Source: Mycobacterium sp. 1100029.7
GTDB lineage: Bacteria; Actinomycetota; Actinomycetes; Mycobacteriales; Mycobacteriaceae
Direction: 5' to 3'
Assembly: GCF_001665235.1 (NCBI RefSeq)
Contig: NZ_LZSC01000056.1
Coordinates: 1-59,393, forward strand
Length of the DNA stretch: 59,393 nt
Both the position numbers and the translations under genes were made by a program. Position 1 is the first letter of the stretch; the number at the start of each line of letters is the position of its first letter. Under the pieces are notes generated by a model, which saw nothing but the letters and a program-made list of their open reading frames with translations, had not been told where the DNA came from and did not search any database. Positions 49,501-58,070 of the stretch are shown piece after piece.

Positions 49501-49971
49501 TTACGGGGCTGACGAGGTGATGTTGCCCCACGCCGCTCGCGCGCCGGAATCGCCGATGCGGTAGGTCTGGACCAGTGTGGCCACGGCGGCGGCCACCACC
49601 AGCACGCCCACCAGAATGTGCAGCGGCACCTTGATGGTCTCACCGCGCTCCTGACGAAGGTGGATGGCGGCCAGTACCGCGACGGTGGCCGCCAACGCCG
49701 CCACAATGTAGATCAGGGTGGAGCCAAGCGCCTCGTGCCTTGCCAGGATCGGGGCCGTCCCGACCCGGGCTGCCAGCCAGTCACCGGAGCTGGTCGTCAA
49801 CGGCGTCAGCACCAGCGTGCCGAGGGCGAGGGCCACCACAACCCAGATCAACCGCCGGCGCACCGCGGGCCACAGCGCGCACAGGATCGCCAGGATCGCA
49901 GTGAGCGGGCCCAAGACAACGACGAAATGATTGAGCAGGATATGAGCAGGCAGTCCGTTGAATGTCGACAT
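49501..49971 (-). CDS. DUF2231-like membrane protein
   Basis: 156 residues from ATG 49971 (MSTFNGLPAHILLNHFVVVL). Four hydrophobic helices are visible: ILLNHFVVVLGPLTAILAIL, LIWVVVALALGTLVLTPL, LIYIVAALAATVAVLAAIHL and ILVGVLVVAAAVATLVQ. The start GLPAHILLNHFVVVLGPLT resembles the DUF2231 family (GxPxHPxLVxFPIGL). It lies between fadD7 (convergent) and fusA2 (same strand, 31 bp upstream), so it may be co-transcribed with fusA2. Function unknown. Confidence 0.75.
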   Translation of the reverse strand: MSTFNGLPAHILLNHFVVVLGPLTAILAILCALWPAVRRRLIWVVVALALGTLVLTPLTTSSGDWLAARVGTAPILARHEALGSTLIYIVAALAATVAVLAAIHLRQERGETIKVPLHILVGVLVVAAAVATLVQTYRIGDSGARAAWGNITSSAP

Positions 49972-50002
49972 CAGTCCCAATCTGGCTGTTTCACAGGTGC
50001 TT

Positions 50003-52180
50003 TCAAACAGTAGCTGCCATCCGGTTGGCGGCCGACTCCGGCATCGCCTCGTAGCGGGCAAATGTTCGGGTGAAGGACGCGGCACCGTGCGCCAGTGAGC
50101 GCAGGTCGATCGCATACCGGGTCAGTTCGACCTGGGGCACCTCGGCGCGCACCACCGTGCGGTCCTGGCTGGCAGTCTCGGTACCGAGCACCCGGCCGCG
50201 GCGGGCCGACAAGTCGCCCAGCACCGCGCCGACGAAATCGTCGGGCACCAACACAGAGATTTCGTCGATCGGCTCGAGCAAAGACACCTTCGTCGCAGCG
50301 GCGGCTTCCCGCAGCGCGAGCGAGCCCGCCATCTGGAAGGCGAAGTCCGAGGAGTCCACGCCGTGGGCCTTGCCGTCGAGCAAGGTGACCCGGATGTCGA
50401 CCACCGGGTAACCGGCGTGCACTCCTTTGTCCATTTGCGCGCGGATCCCCTTTTCCACGCTCGGAATGAACTGCCGTGGCACCGCACCACCGACCACCTT
50501 GTCGACGAACTCGAAACCGGCCCCCTCGGCCAGCGGCTCGACTTCGATGTCGCACACTGCGTACTGGCCGTGCCCGCCGGACTGCTTGACGTGCCGGCCG
50601 TGTCCTTTAGCCTTGCCGCCGAAGGTTTCTCGCAGCGGAATCCGCAACGCGACCGTGTCAACGGTGACCCCGTAGCGGTTGGCCAGCCCCTCGAGGACGA
50701 CGCCGGCGTGTGCCTCGCCCATGCACCACAGCACGATTTGGTGCGTTTCCTGATTCTGTTCGATGCGCAGGGTCGGATCCTCGGCGGCCAGCCGGCCCAA
50801 TCCGACCGACAGTTTGTCTTCGTCGGTTTTGGCATGTGCCGCAATGGCAATCGGCAACAGTGGTTCGGGCATCGCCCAAGGTTTGAGGACCAGCGGTTCG
50901 GATTTGTCCGAAAGCGTGTCGCCGGTCTCGGCGCGACTCAGCTTGCCGATGGCGCAGATGTCGCCGGCCAAGACCTGCGAGGCGGGCCGTTGCTGTTTGC
51001 CCAGCGGGAACGACAGCACCCCGATGCGTTCGTCCTCGTCGTGATCCGGGTGGGTGCTGCCCCGGGAGTCGGATCCGTTCAGTTCGCCGAAGAAGGACGA
51101 AAAATGGCCCGACACATGCACCGTCGTGTCGGGCCTGATGGTCCCGGAGAACACCCGGACCAGACTTACCCGGCCGACATAGGGGTCCGACGTCGTCTTC
51201 ACCACCTCCGCCAGCAGCGGTGCCTCGGCGTCGCAGGCGAGTTCGGCGTGCGGAGCGCCGTGCGGTGTAAACACCTCCGGCAGTGGGTGTTCGATCGGTG
51301 AAGGGAATCCGCGGGTGGCGACCTCGAGCAATTCCAGGGTGCCCACCCCGGTTCCGCTGCACACCGGGATCACCGGAAAAAACGAGCCCCGGGCGACGGC
51401 GCGCTCCAGGTCGGCGATCAGAACGGCCTCGTCGATCGACTCGCCGCCGAGGTACCGGTCCATCAGGGACTCGTCCTCGGATTCTTCGATGATGCCTTCG
51501 ATCAGGGTGCCGCGCGCTTCTTCGATCCGGTCGGCGTCGGCGGGATCCGGCGGCTCGATGGTGCGCTGACCGCCGGAGTACTGGTAGCGCTGCTGCGACA
51601 AGAGGCCGATCAATCCGGCGCAGTTGTTCGGGGTGGTGGGCAGATAAAGCGGTAAAACCTTGTCACCGAACGCGTTTTGAGCGGCCTGCAGTGCTTCGGA
51701 ATAGTTCGCGCGGGCGTGATCGAGTTTCGTGACCACTACGGCCCGGGGCATGCCGACCTGGCTGCATTCTCCCCAGAGCGACTTGGTCGGCTCGTCAATA
51801 CCGTCGCACCCCTCGTTGGCCGCGATCACGAACAACGCGCAGTCCGCCGCGCGCAATCCGGCCCGTAGTTCTCCGACGAAGTCGGCGTACCCGGGTGTGT
51901 CGATCAGGTTGATCTTGATGCCGCCGTGGGAGAGCGAGGCCACCGAGACACCGACGGAGCGCTGCTGACGAATCTCGGCGTCGTCGTAGTCGCAGATGGT
52001 GCTGCCGTCGGTGACCGAACCGGCTCTGTTCAGCACGCCGCCGGCGACCAGCAGAGCCTCCACCAACGTGGTCTTACCGCCACCGGACGGACCCACCAGG
52101 ACGATGTTGCGGACGTCGCCGGGACAGTCCGCGGTCGGGGCGGCTGCGGCGCCCTGGGAAGTATTCGCCTTGTCCGCCAT
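50003..52180 (-). CDS. fusA2: EF-G-like GTPase FusA2
   Basis: 725 residues from ATG 52180 (MADKANTSQGAAAAPTADCP). P-loop GPSGGGKTT near residue 34, DTPGYADF (G3) near 97 and VTKLD (G4) near 150 are present. Switch I is atypical (DYDDAEIRQQRSVGVSVASL) as in the EF-G 2 subfamily. Domains II-V follow, with GHFSSFFGEL, ETFGGKAKGHGRHVKQSGGHGQYA (domain IV start) and the C-terminal FTRTFARYEAMP. It corresponds to Rv0120c. Mycobacterial FusA2 does not replace the main elongation factor and its role is unclear. The glycine-rich KGHGRHVKQSGGHGQY segment is typical of this subfamily. Confidence 0.92.
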   Translation of the reverse strand: MADKANTSQGAAAAPTADCPGDVRNIVLVGPSGGGKTTLVEALLVAGGVLNRAGSVTDGSTICDYDDAEIRQQRSVGVSVASLSHGGIKINLIDTPGYADFVGELRAGLRAADCALFVIAANEGCDGIDEPTKSLWGECSQVGMPRAVVVTKLDHARANYSEALQAAQNAFGDKVLPLYLPTTPNNCAGLIGLLSQQRYQYSGGQRTIEPPDPADADRIEEARGTLIEGIIEESEDESLMDRYLGGESIDEAVLIADLERAVARGSFFPVIPVCSGTGVGTLELLEVATRGFPSPIEHPLPEVFTPHGAPHAELACDAEAPLLAEVVKTTSDPYVGRVSLVRVFSGTIRPDTTVHVSGHFSSFFGELNGSDSRGSTHPDHDEDERIGVLSFPLGKQQRPASQVLAGDICAIGKLSRAETGDTLSDKSEPLVLKPWAMPEPLLPIAIAAHAKTDEDKLSVGLGRLAAEDPTLRIEQNQETHQIVLWCMGEAHAGVVLEGLANRYGVTVDTVALRIPLRETFGGKAKGHGRHVKQSGGHGQYAVCDIEVEPLAEGAGFEFVDKVVGGAVPRQFIPSVEKGIRAQMDKGVHAGYPVVDIRVTLLDGKAHGVDSSDFAFQMAGSLALREAAAATKVSLLEPIDEISVLVPDDFVGAVLGDLSARRGRVLGTETASQDRTVVRAEVPQVELTRYAIDLRSLAHGAASFTRTFARYEAMPESAANRMAATV

Positions 52181-52311
52181 GACCGTCCTCCAGTTCATTC
52201 GGCCGACACGATGTGTCCTGGCTCACAGAACGTAATAAGCAACCTTTCTCCCAACGGCCGCCCAACACAAGGCCACGGCGCGGCCACAATTCCGCGCGTG
52301 CCGACCGTTGC

Positions 52312-52725
52312 TCAGGCGTGCCAGCTCGACCAGCGGTGCACGGCGATGGCGATAACCGGGCCGTCTAGCGAAACCGATTGGTACTGAGGGTATTTGGCGC
52401 GAAGCAGCGCATAACCGGTCTGCATCGGCTCGCCATGGTGGTGGATGGACGCGGCACCGTCAGCCCGCACCCACCACAGCTGCGTCCAATCGTCGGCGTA
52501 ATGGTCGGCGAGCAGGCTGACTTGCGGGTTGGCGGCGATATTCGCCAGACGGCGCAGCCGCTGCGTGCTCTTCGGCTTCGCATCGATGGCGGTGTACACG
52601 ACGTCAGAATCCGCGTCGACAGCGAACACGACCGGCACCAGATGCGGTTTTCCGTCCGGTGAGCTGGTGGCCAATCGGGCCACCGGGGCCCGGCTGAACC
52701 TGAGCTTGGGGTCGACGTCGCCCAC
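52312..52725 (-). CDS. PPOX-class F420/FMN-binding protein (Rv0121c ortholog)
   Basis: 137 residues. The split-barrel fold is indicated by ARLATSSPDGKPHLVPVVFAVDADSDVVYTAID at residues about 17-48, RRLANIAANPQVSLLADHYADDWTQLWWVRADG and the C-terminal VIAIAVHRWSSWHA. The W-rich central part matches the TIGR03668-type group of F420-dependent PPOX proteins in actinobacteria. It probably binds F420 or FMN and reduces an unknown small molecule. It lies 131 bp upstream of fusA2 on the same strand. Confidence 0.85.
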   Translation of the reverse strand: MGDVDPKLRFSRAPVARLATSSPDGKPHLVPVVFAVDADSDVVYTAIDAKPKSTQRLRRLANIAANPQVSLLADHYADDWTQLWWVRADGAASIHHHGEPMQTGYALLRAKYPQYQSVSLDGPVIAIAVHRWSSWHA

Positions 52726-52813
52726 CGTGCCAGCTTAGGGCCGCAATCGCCGGTCAGCGTTTGATAACACCTGAACTAGCTACCTGCATTACGGTGAGGT
52801 ACACAAAAATCGC

Positions 52814-52836
52814 GGCCCAGACATAGAGGCTGGGCC
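52814..52836 (+). other. Hairpin in the pepA leader
   Basis: GGCCCAG (52814-52820) and CTGGGCC (52830-52836) are perfect complements around a nine-base loop, ending 36 bases before the pepA start. No T-tract follows, so it is more likely an mRNA-stabilising or regulatory hairpin than a terminator. Confidence 0.45.
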
Positions 52837-52872
52837 ACATGCGGTTCGCACCCCGATGCAGGGAGGTACGGG

Positions 52873-53943
52873 ATGAGCAAATGGCATCACCGCTCAGTCT
52901 GGTGGTCACGGTTAGCCAGCGCGCTGGCGGTCGTCGCACTGGGGCTGGGCCTGACCACGGTGCCGGCTGCTGCATCGCCGTCGACGCCGGCGCATGGCGG
53001 GTTCGCCGACGCGCCGATGATCCCACTCGACCCGGCGGCGATAGCCGCGCAGGTCGGGCCGCAGGTCGTCAACATCAACACCAGGTTCGGCTACAACAAC
53101 GCGGTGGGCGCCGGAACGGGCATCGTCATTGATCCGGGCGGCGTGGTGCTGACGAACAACCACGTGATCTCGGCGGCCACTGACATCAGCGCGTTCGACG
53201 TCGGCACCGGCCAGACCTACGGCGTCGACGTGATCGGTTACTCCCGCAGCGCGGACATCGCCGTGCTGCAGTTGCGCGGCGCGGGTGGTCTGCCGGCCGC
53301 CGCAATCGGCGGCGGCGTCGCGGTCGGCGAACCCGTCGTCGCGCTCGGCAACACCCACGGTCAGGGCGGCGCGCCCAGCGTGGTGCCCGGCCGCGTGGTC
53401 GCGCTCAACCAGACGGTGTCGGCGACCGACACCCTGACCGGCGCCGACGAGACGCTGGGCGGACTGATTCGGGCCGACACTGCGATCAAGCCCGGTGACT
53501 CGGGTGGGCCCTTGGTCAACAACGCCGGGCAGGTGGTCGGCGTGGACACCGCCGCCACCGACAGCTACAAGATGTCCGGCGGACAGGGCTTCGCGATTCC
53601 GATCGGCAACGCGATGGGCGTCGCCAATCAGATCCGTTCCGGTGGCGGCTCCAACACCGTGCACATCGGCCCGACGGCCTTCCTCGGTCTGGGCGTCGCC
53701 GAAAACGGTGGCAACGGCGCCCGCGTGCAACGCGTGGTCGACGGCGGTCCCGCCGCGGGCAGTGGAATCGCCCCCGGCGACACCATCACCTCGGTCGACA
53801 ACGCGCCGATCAACGGCGCCACCGCAATGACCGATGTGCTGGTTCCGCACCACCCGGGCGACGTCATCACGCTGCACTGGCGCGCCGCCGACGGTGGTGA
53901 CCGCAGCGCGCCCGTGACATTAGGAGATGGTCCCCCGGCCTGA
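52873..53943 (+). CDS. pepA: Secreted HtrA-like serine protease PepA (Mtb32A type)
   Basis: 356 residues from ATG 52873 (MSKWHHRSVWWSRLASALAV), with GGGAGG seven bases upstream. A signal peptide ends near PAAAS at about 35. The trypsin-like domain carries the triad His in TNNHVI near 97, Asp in RSADIAVL near 129 and Ser in GDSGGP near 211. A PDZ domain follows from about 265 (GPTAFLGLGVAENGGNGARVQRV). Length and order match Rv0125, the immunogenic 32-kDa protease. It is exported and probably acts in the cell envelope or culture fluid. Confidence 0.94.
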   Translation: MSKWHHRSVWWSRLASALAVVALGLGLTTVPAAASPSTPAHGGFADAPMIPLDPAAIAAQVGPQVVNINTRFGYNNAVGAGTGIVIDPGGVVLTNNHVISAATDISAFDVGTGQTYGVDVIGYSRSADIAVLQLRGAGGLPAAAIGGGVAVGEPVVALGNTHGQGGAPSVVPGRVVALNQTVSATDTLTGADETLGGLIRADTAIKPGDSGGPLVNNAGQVVGVDTAATDSYKMSGGQGFAIPIGNAMGVANQIRSGGGSNTVHIGPTAFLGLGVAENGGNGARVQRVVDGGPAAGSGIAPGDTITSVDNAPINGATAMTDVLVPHHPGDVITLHWRAADGGDRSAPVTLGDGPPA

Positions 53944-54052
53944 CCGAAACGCGGTAATGCCTGGCCAGTACGCCAATTCGGTTGCCGGGACAGCACATTA
54001 GCCGTGTGGTTCCGATCTGCCGACCTCGGGTACACGTGGCATCGTGGACTTG

Positions 54053-55849
54053 ATGAACGACGCAACCGACGCCTCGAAAAAGGATTCTGAGCACGATCCC
54101 GCAGGAGGTAGTCACGTCGAAGGAGGTGTGGTCGAGCACCCCAATGCGGACGATTTCGAGAACGCCGCCGCGCTGCCGGCCGATCCGACGTGGTTCAAAC
54201 ACGCGGTCTTCTACGAGGTGCTGGTCCGGGCATTCCTGGACGGCGACGCCGATGGATCCGGTGACCTGCGAGGGCTCCTGCAACGACTGGACTACCTGCA
54301 GTGGCTGGGGATCGACTGCATTTGGCTGCCGCCCTTCTACGACTCGCCACTGCGCGACGGCGGCTACGACATCCGGGACTTCTACAAAGTGCTGCCCGAG
54401 TTCGGCACCGTCGAGGACTTCGTCGCGCTGCTCGACGCCGCGCACGAGCGGGGTATTCGCGTCATCACCGATTTAGTGATGAACCACACCTCGGAGTCGC
54501 ATCCCTGGTTCCAGGAGTCGCGCCACGACCCCGACGGACCCTACGGGGACTTCTACGTGTGGAGCGACACCAGCGAGAAGTACACCGACGCCCGGATCAT
54601 CTTCATCGACACCGAGGAGTCGAACTGGACGTTCGACCCGGTTCGTAAGCAGTTCTACTGGCACCGGTTCTTCTCGCATCAGCCCGACCTCAACTACGAC
54701 AACCCGGCTGTGCAGGAGGCCATGATCGACGTCCTGCGGTTCTGGCTGGACCTGGGTATCGACGGGTTCCGGCTGGACGCGGTGCCGTACCTGTTCGAGC
54801 GTGAGGGCACCAACTGCGAGAACCTGCCGGAGACGCACGCCTTCCTGAAACGGGTCCGCAAGGTCATCGACGACGAATTCCCCGGCCGGGTGTTGCTGGC
54901 GGAAGCCAATCAGTGGCCGGCTGACGTCGTCGAGTACTTCGGTGAGGCCAGCACCGGCGGCGACGAATGCCACATGGCGTTCCACTTCCCGCTGATGCCA
55001 CGCATCTTCATGGCGGTGCGGCGCGAATCCCGATTCCCGATCTCGGAGATTCTGGCGCAGACACCGCAAATTCCGGACCTGGCGCAGTGGGGGATCTTCC
55101 TGCGTAACCACGACGAGCTGACGCTGGAAATGGTTACCGACGAAGAACGCGACTACATGTACTCCGAGTACGCCAAAGACCCGCGGATGAAGGCCAACGT
55201 CGGGATCCGCCGCCGGCTGGCGCCGCTGCTGGACAACGACCGCAACCAGATCGAACTGTTCACGGGCCTGCTGCTGTCGCTGCCCGGCTCGCCGGTGCTG
55301 TACTACGGCGACGAGATCGGTATGGGCGACGTCATCTGGCTCGGTGACCGCGATGGGGTGCGCACTCCGATGCAGTGGACACCGGACCGCAACGCCGGGT
55401 TCTCCAAAGCCAACCCGGGCCGGCTGTATCTGCCGCCCAGCCAGGACTCCGTTTACGGGTACCAGGCCGTCAACGTCGAAGCTCAGCGCGACACCTCCAC
55501 GTCGCTGCTCAACTTCACCCGCATGATGCTGGCGGTGCGCCGCCGCCACGACGCGTTCGCCATCGGCTCGTTCGAGGAACTCGGCGGGTCCAACCCGTCG
55601 GTGCTGGCCTTCATCCGCGAAGCACCCGACCATGGCGACCTCAAAGGCGACATCGTGTTGTGCGTCAACAACCTGTCCCGGTTCCCCCAGCCCATCGAGC
55701 TCAACCTGCAACATTGGAGCGGCCACACCCCGATCGAGCTCACCGGGCAAGTGGAGTTCCCCCGGATCGGACATTTGCCCTATTTGCTGACACTGCCTGG
55801 ACATGGGTTCTACTGGTTCCAGCTGTGCGCATCGGAGGAGAACGCATGA
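54053..55849 (+). CDS. treS: Trehalose synthase TreS (alpha-amylase family GH13)
   Basis: 598 residues from ATG 54053 (MNDATDASKKDSEHDPAGGS), which aligns with the remembered M. tuberculosis start; a GTG three codons upstream is possible. GH13 catalytic residues are the nucleophile Asp in FRLDAVPY near 242, the acid/base Glu in LLAEANQWP near 284 and the third Asp in RNHDELT near 355; DLVMNHTS is the first conserved region. It interconverts trehalose and maltose, feeding maltose to Mak for the GlgE alpha-glucan pathway. A 17-codon frame bridges its stop to the mak start. Confidence 0.96.
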   Translation: MNDATDASKKDSEHDPAGGSHVEGGVVEHPNADDFENAAALPADPTWFKHAVFYEVLVRAFLDGDADGSGDLRGLLQRLDYLQWLGIDCIWLPPFYDSPLRDGGYDIRDFYKVLPEFGTVEDFVALLDAAHERGIRVITDLVMNHTSESHPWFQESRHDPDGPYGDFYVWSDTSEKYTDARIIFIDTEESNWTFDPVRKQFYWHRFFSHQPDLNYDNPAVQEAMIDVLRFWLDLGIDGFRLDAVPYLFEREGTNCENLPETHAFLKRVRKVIDDEFPGRVLLAEANQWPADVVEYFGEASTGGDECHMAFHFPLMPRIFMAVRRESRFPISEILAQTPQIPDLAQWGIFLRNHDELTLEMVTDEERDYMYSEYAKDPRMKANVGIRRRLAPLLDNDRNQIELFTGLLLSLPGSPVLYYGDEIGMGDVIWLGDRDGVRTPMQWTPDRNAGFSKANPGRLYLPPSQDSVYGYQAVNVEAQRDTSTSLLNFTRMMLAVRRRHDAFAIGSFEELGGSNPSVLAFIREAPDHGDLKGDIVLCVNNLSRFPQPIELNLQHWSGHTPIELTGQVEFPRIGHLPYLLTLPGHGFYWFQLCASEENA

Positions 55850-55899
55850 CGACTCGCGCCGACCACGTGCGAAGCGATGAGGAGGAGTGGCGCCGATGA
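55846..55899 (+). CDS. 17-codon bridging ORF between treS and mak
   Basis: ATG 55846 overlaps the treS TGA as ATGA and has GGAGGAG five bases upstream. It encodes MTTRADHVRSDEEEWRR, and its own TGA overlaps the mak ATG as ATGA. It carries the GAGGAGGAG that serves as the mak ribosome binding site. It could act as a translational relay, or be a remnant of the longer TreS C-terminus known in M. tuberculosis after a frame change. Confidence 0.4.
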   Translation: MTTRADHVRSDEEEWRR

Positions 55900-57248
55900 C
55901 CCAGTCAGCCAAGCTGCCGTGGACCGAGTGGCTGCCCCAGCAACGGTGGTACGCCGGCCGTAACCGCGAGCTGTCCAGCGCCGAACCCGCCCTGGTGGTG
56001 CCGCTGCGCGACAACCTCGACCTGGTCTTCGTCGACGCCAACTACACCAGCGGTCCCTCGGAGCGCTACCAGGTGCTGGTCGGCTGGGACGCCGAACCGG
56101 TCACCGAGTACAACACCGTGGCCACGATCGGCTCCGCCGACGATCACACCGGATACGACGCGCTGTACGGCACCGACGGCCCCCGGTTCCTGCTGTCGCT
56201 GATCGACAGCTCCGCCTCGCGCGATTCGTCGGGGGTCGAGGTGGTGTTCAGCAAGGAGCCGGACGTCACGCTGCCGCTGGACGCGCACCCGCGCGTCGCC
56301 GACGCCGAGCAGTCCAACACCAGCGTGATCTTCGATCGGTACGCCATCTTCAAGGTGTTCCGCCGGGTCAGCGCCGGGATCAACCCCGACATCGAGCTGA
56401 ACCGGGTGCTCGGCCGCGCCGGCAACCCCCATGTGGCCCGACTGCTCGGCACCTATGAGATCGCCGGGCCCGACGGCGCCGAGGAGCAGGCCTGGCCGCT
56501 AGGCATGGTCACCGAATTCGAGGCCAACGCCGCCGAAGGCTGGGCGATGGCCACAGCCAGCGTTCGTGACCTGTTCGCGGAGGGCGACCTGTACGCCCAC
56601 GAGGTCGGGGGCGACTTCGCGGGTGAGTCGTATCGGCTCGGGGAGGCCGTCGCGTCCGTGCACGCCACCCTGGCCGAGTCGCTGGGCACCGCGCAGACCG
56701 CCTTCCCGGTGGACACCGTGCTGGCGCGGCTGGCGTCGGCCGCGGGGCAGGTTCCTGAGCTGGCCGAACATGCCGCGGCCATTGAACAGCGTTTCCAGAA
56801 GCTCGCCGACCAGACGATCACCGTCCAGCGGATCCACGGCGACCTGCACCTGGGGCAGGTGCTGCGCACGCCCGAAAGCTGGCTGCTGATCGACTTCGAG
56901 GGGGAGCCGGGTCAGCCGCTCGACGAGCGGCGAGCACCGGATTCGCCGCTGCGCGACGTGGCCGGGGTGCTGCGCTCCTTCGAGTACGCCGCCTATGGTC
57001 CGCTGGTGGACCACGAGGGCGACAAGCAGCTGGCGGCGCGCGCCCGCGAGTGGGTCGAGCGCAACCGGACCGCCTTCTGCGACGGCTACGCGGCCGCGTC
57101 GAACGTCGATCCCCGGGACTCACCGCTGCTGCTGGCCGCCTACGAACTCGACAAGGCCGTATACGAAGCCGGGTACGAGGCGCGGCATCGGCCGGGTTGG
57201 CTGCCGATCCCGCTGCGGTCCATCGCCCGCCTCGCCGCGGTGCAGTAA
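55896..57248 (+). CDS. mak: Maltokinase Mak (Pep2)
   Basis: 450 residues from ATG 55896 (MTQSAKLPWTEWLPQQRWYA), with GGAGGAG eight bases upstream. The N-terminal cap domain has LPQQRWYAGRNRELSSAEP. The kinase part carries the Brenner-type motif RIHGDLHLGQVLRT near residue 310 (catalytic Asp in HGDLH) and LIDFEGEPGQPLDERR near 330 (metal-binding Asp). It phosphorylates maltose to maltose 1-phosphate with ATP. Together with TreS it supplies GlgE for alpha-glucan synthesis. Corresponds to Rv0127 (455 residues). Confidence 0.95.
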   Translation: MTQSAKLPWTEWLPQQRWYAGRNRELSSAEPALVVPLRDNLDLVFVDANYTSGPSERYQVLVGWDAEPVTEYNTVATIGSADDHTGYDALYGTDGPRFLLSLIDSSASRDSSGVEVVFSKEPDVTLPLDAHPRVADAEQSNTSVIFDRYAIFKVFRRVSAGINPDIELNRVLGRAGNPHVARLLGTYEIAGPDGAEEQAWPLGMVTEFEANAAEGWAMATASVRDLFAEGDLYAHEVGGDFAGESYRLGEAVASVHATLAESLGTAQTAFPVDTVLARLASAAGQVPELAEHAAAIEQRFQKLADQTITVQRIHGDLHLGQVLRTPESWLLIDFEGEPGQPLDERRAPDSPLRDVAGVLRSFEYAAYGPLVDHEGDKQLAARAREWVERNRTAFCDGYAAASNVDPRDSPLLLAAYELDKAVYEAGYEARHRPGWLPIPLRSIARLAAVQ

Positions 57249-57287
57249 GCCGCTGCGGCCACCGCGGGCGTCTGAAAGCATGTCCGT

Positions 57288-57968
57288 GTGGCAAATGAGA
57301 TTTTCGACAGTGAAGCGCGCTTGTCGTGGGTGCTGGCCGCGCTCGCCGGCGTGCTCGGGGCGACCGCGTTCACGCACTCTGAGGGCTACTTCGTCACCTT
57401 CATGACCGGCAATGCCCAGCGCGCGGTGCTCGGGTACTTCCGGCATGACGTGCTGCTGTCGATCTCGGCGGGGGTGCTGTTGCTGTGCTTCGTCACCGGT
57501 GTGGTGGTCGCCTCGGCGTGCCGCCGGCGCTTCTGGTCGACGCATCCGCACGGCCCGACGGTGCTGACCACGCTCAGCCTGATCGCGGCAACCGTCCTGG
57601 ATGTGCTGGACGAAGGCTGGCAGGAGAACATGCTCGACTTCGCGCCGATCATGTTGGTGGTCTTCGGAGTTGGCGCGTTGAACACGTCGTTCGTCAAGAA
57701 CGGCGAAGTGTCGGTGCCGTTGAGCTACGTCACCGGCACGCTGGTCAAGATGGGCCAGGGCATCGAGCGGCACATCGCCGGGGGCACCGCGGCGGAATGG
57801 CTCGGTTACTTCCTGTTGCTTGCCAGCTTCATGCTCGGGGCGGTGGTCGGTGGCTGCATCAGCCTGGTCGTCAACGGCACCTGGATGTTGGTCGTGGCGT
57901 CCGGCGTGTGCGCCTTGACCACCGCCATCACGTATTTCCACATGGATCGGCGCGGCGTCCTGGACTAG
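57288..57968 (+). CDS. DUF1275 (YoaK-type) membrane protein
   Basis: 226 residues from GTG 57288 (MANEIFDSEARLSWVLAALA). Signature segments are AGVLGATAFTHSEGYFVTFMTGNAQRAV, GALNTSFVKNGEVSVPLSYVTGTLVKMGQGI and six hydrophobic helices. DUF1275 proteins are membrane proteins of unknown function. In M. tuberculosis the gene between mak and fbpC (Rv0128) seems, from memory, to be a different membrane protein, so this may be a local replacement. It ends 37 bp before a strong convergent terminator shared with fbpC. Confidence 0.85.
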   Translation: MANEIFDSEARLSWVLAALAGVLGATAFTHSEGYFVTFMTGNAQRAVLGYFRHDVLLSISAGVLLLCFVTGVVVASACRRRFWSTHPHGPTVLTTLSLIAATVLDVLDEGWQENMLDFAPIMLVVFGVGALNTSFVKNGEVSVPLSYVTGTLVKMGQGIERHIAGGTAAEWLGYFLLLASFMLGAVVGGCISLVVNGTWMLVVASGVCALTTAITYFHMDRRGVLD

Positions 57969-58007
57969 CGGTCGGGCATGAGAAGGGCGTTGAACAGGCA
58001 CAGAAAA

Positions 58008-58050
58008 AGCATCGGCAGCAGCGCTTGACCGGTGCGCTGCTGCCGATGCT
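58008..58050. terminator. Bidirectional terminator between DUF1275 gene and fbpC
   Basis: AGCATCGGCAGCAGCGC (58008-58024) and GCGCTGCTGCCGATGCT (58034-58050) are perfect 17-bp complements with a nine-base loop. An A-run precedes the stem on the plus strand, giving a T-run for the leftward fbpC transcript. It lies between two convergent genes and probably ends both. Confidence 0.88.
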
Positions 58051-58070
58051 CGTTCGGGGTGTCGAGCGTC

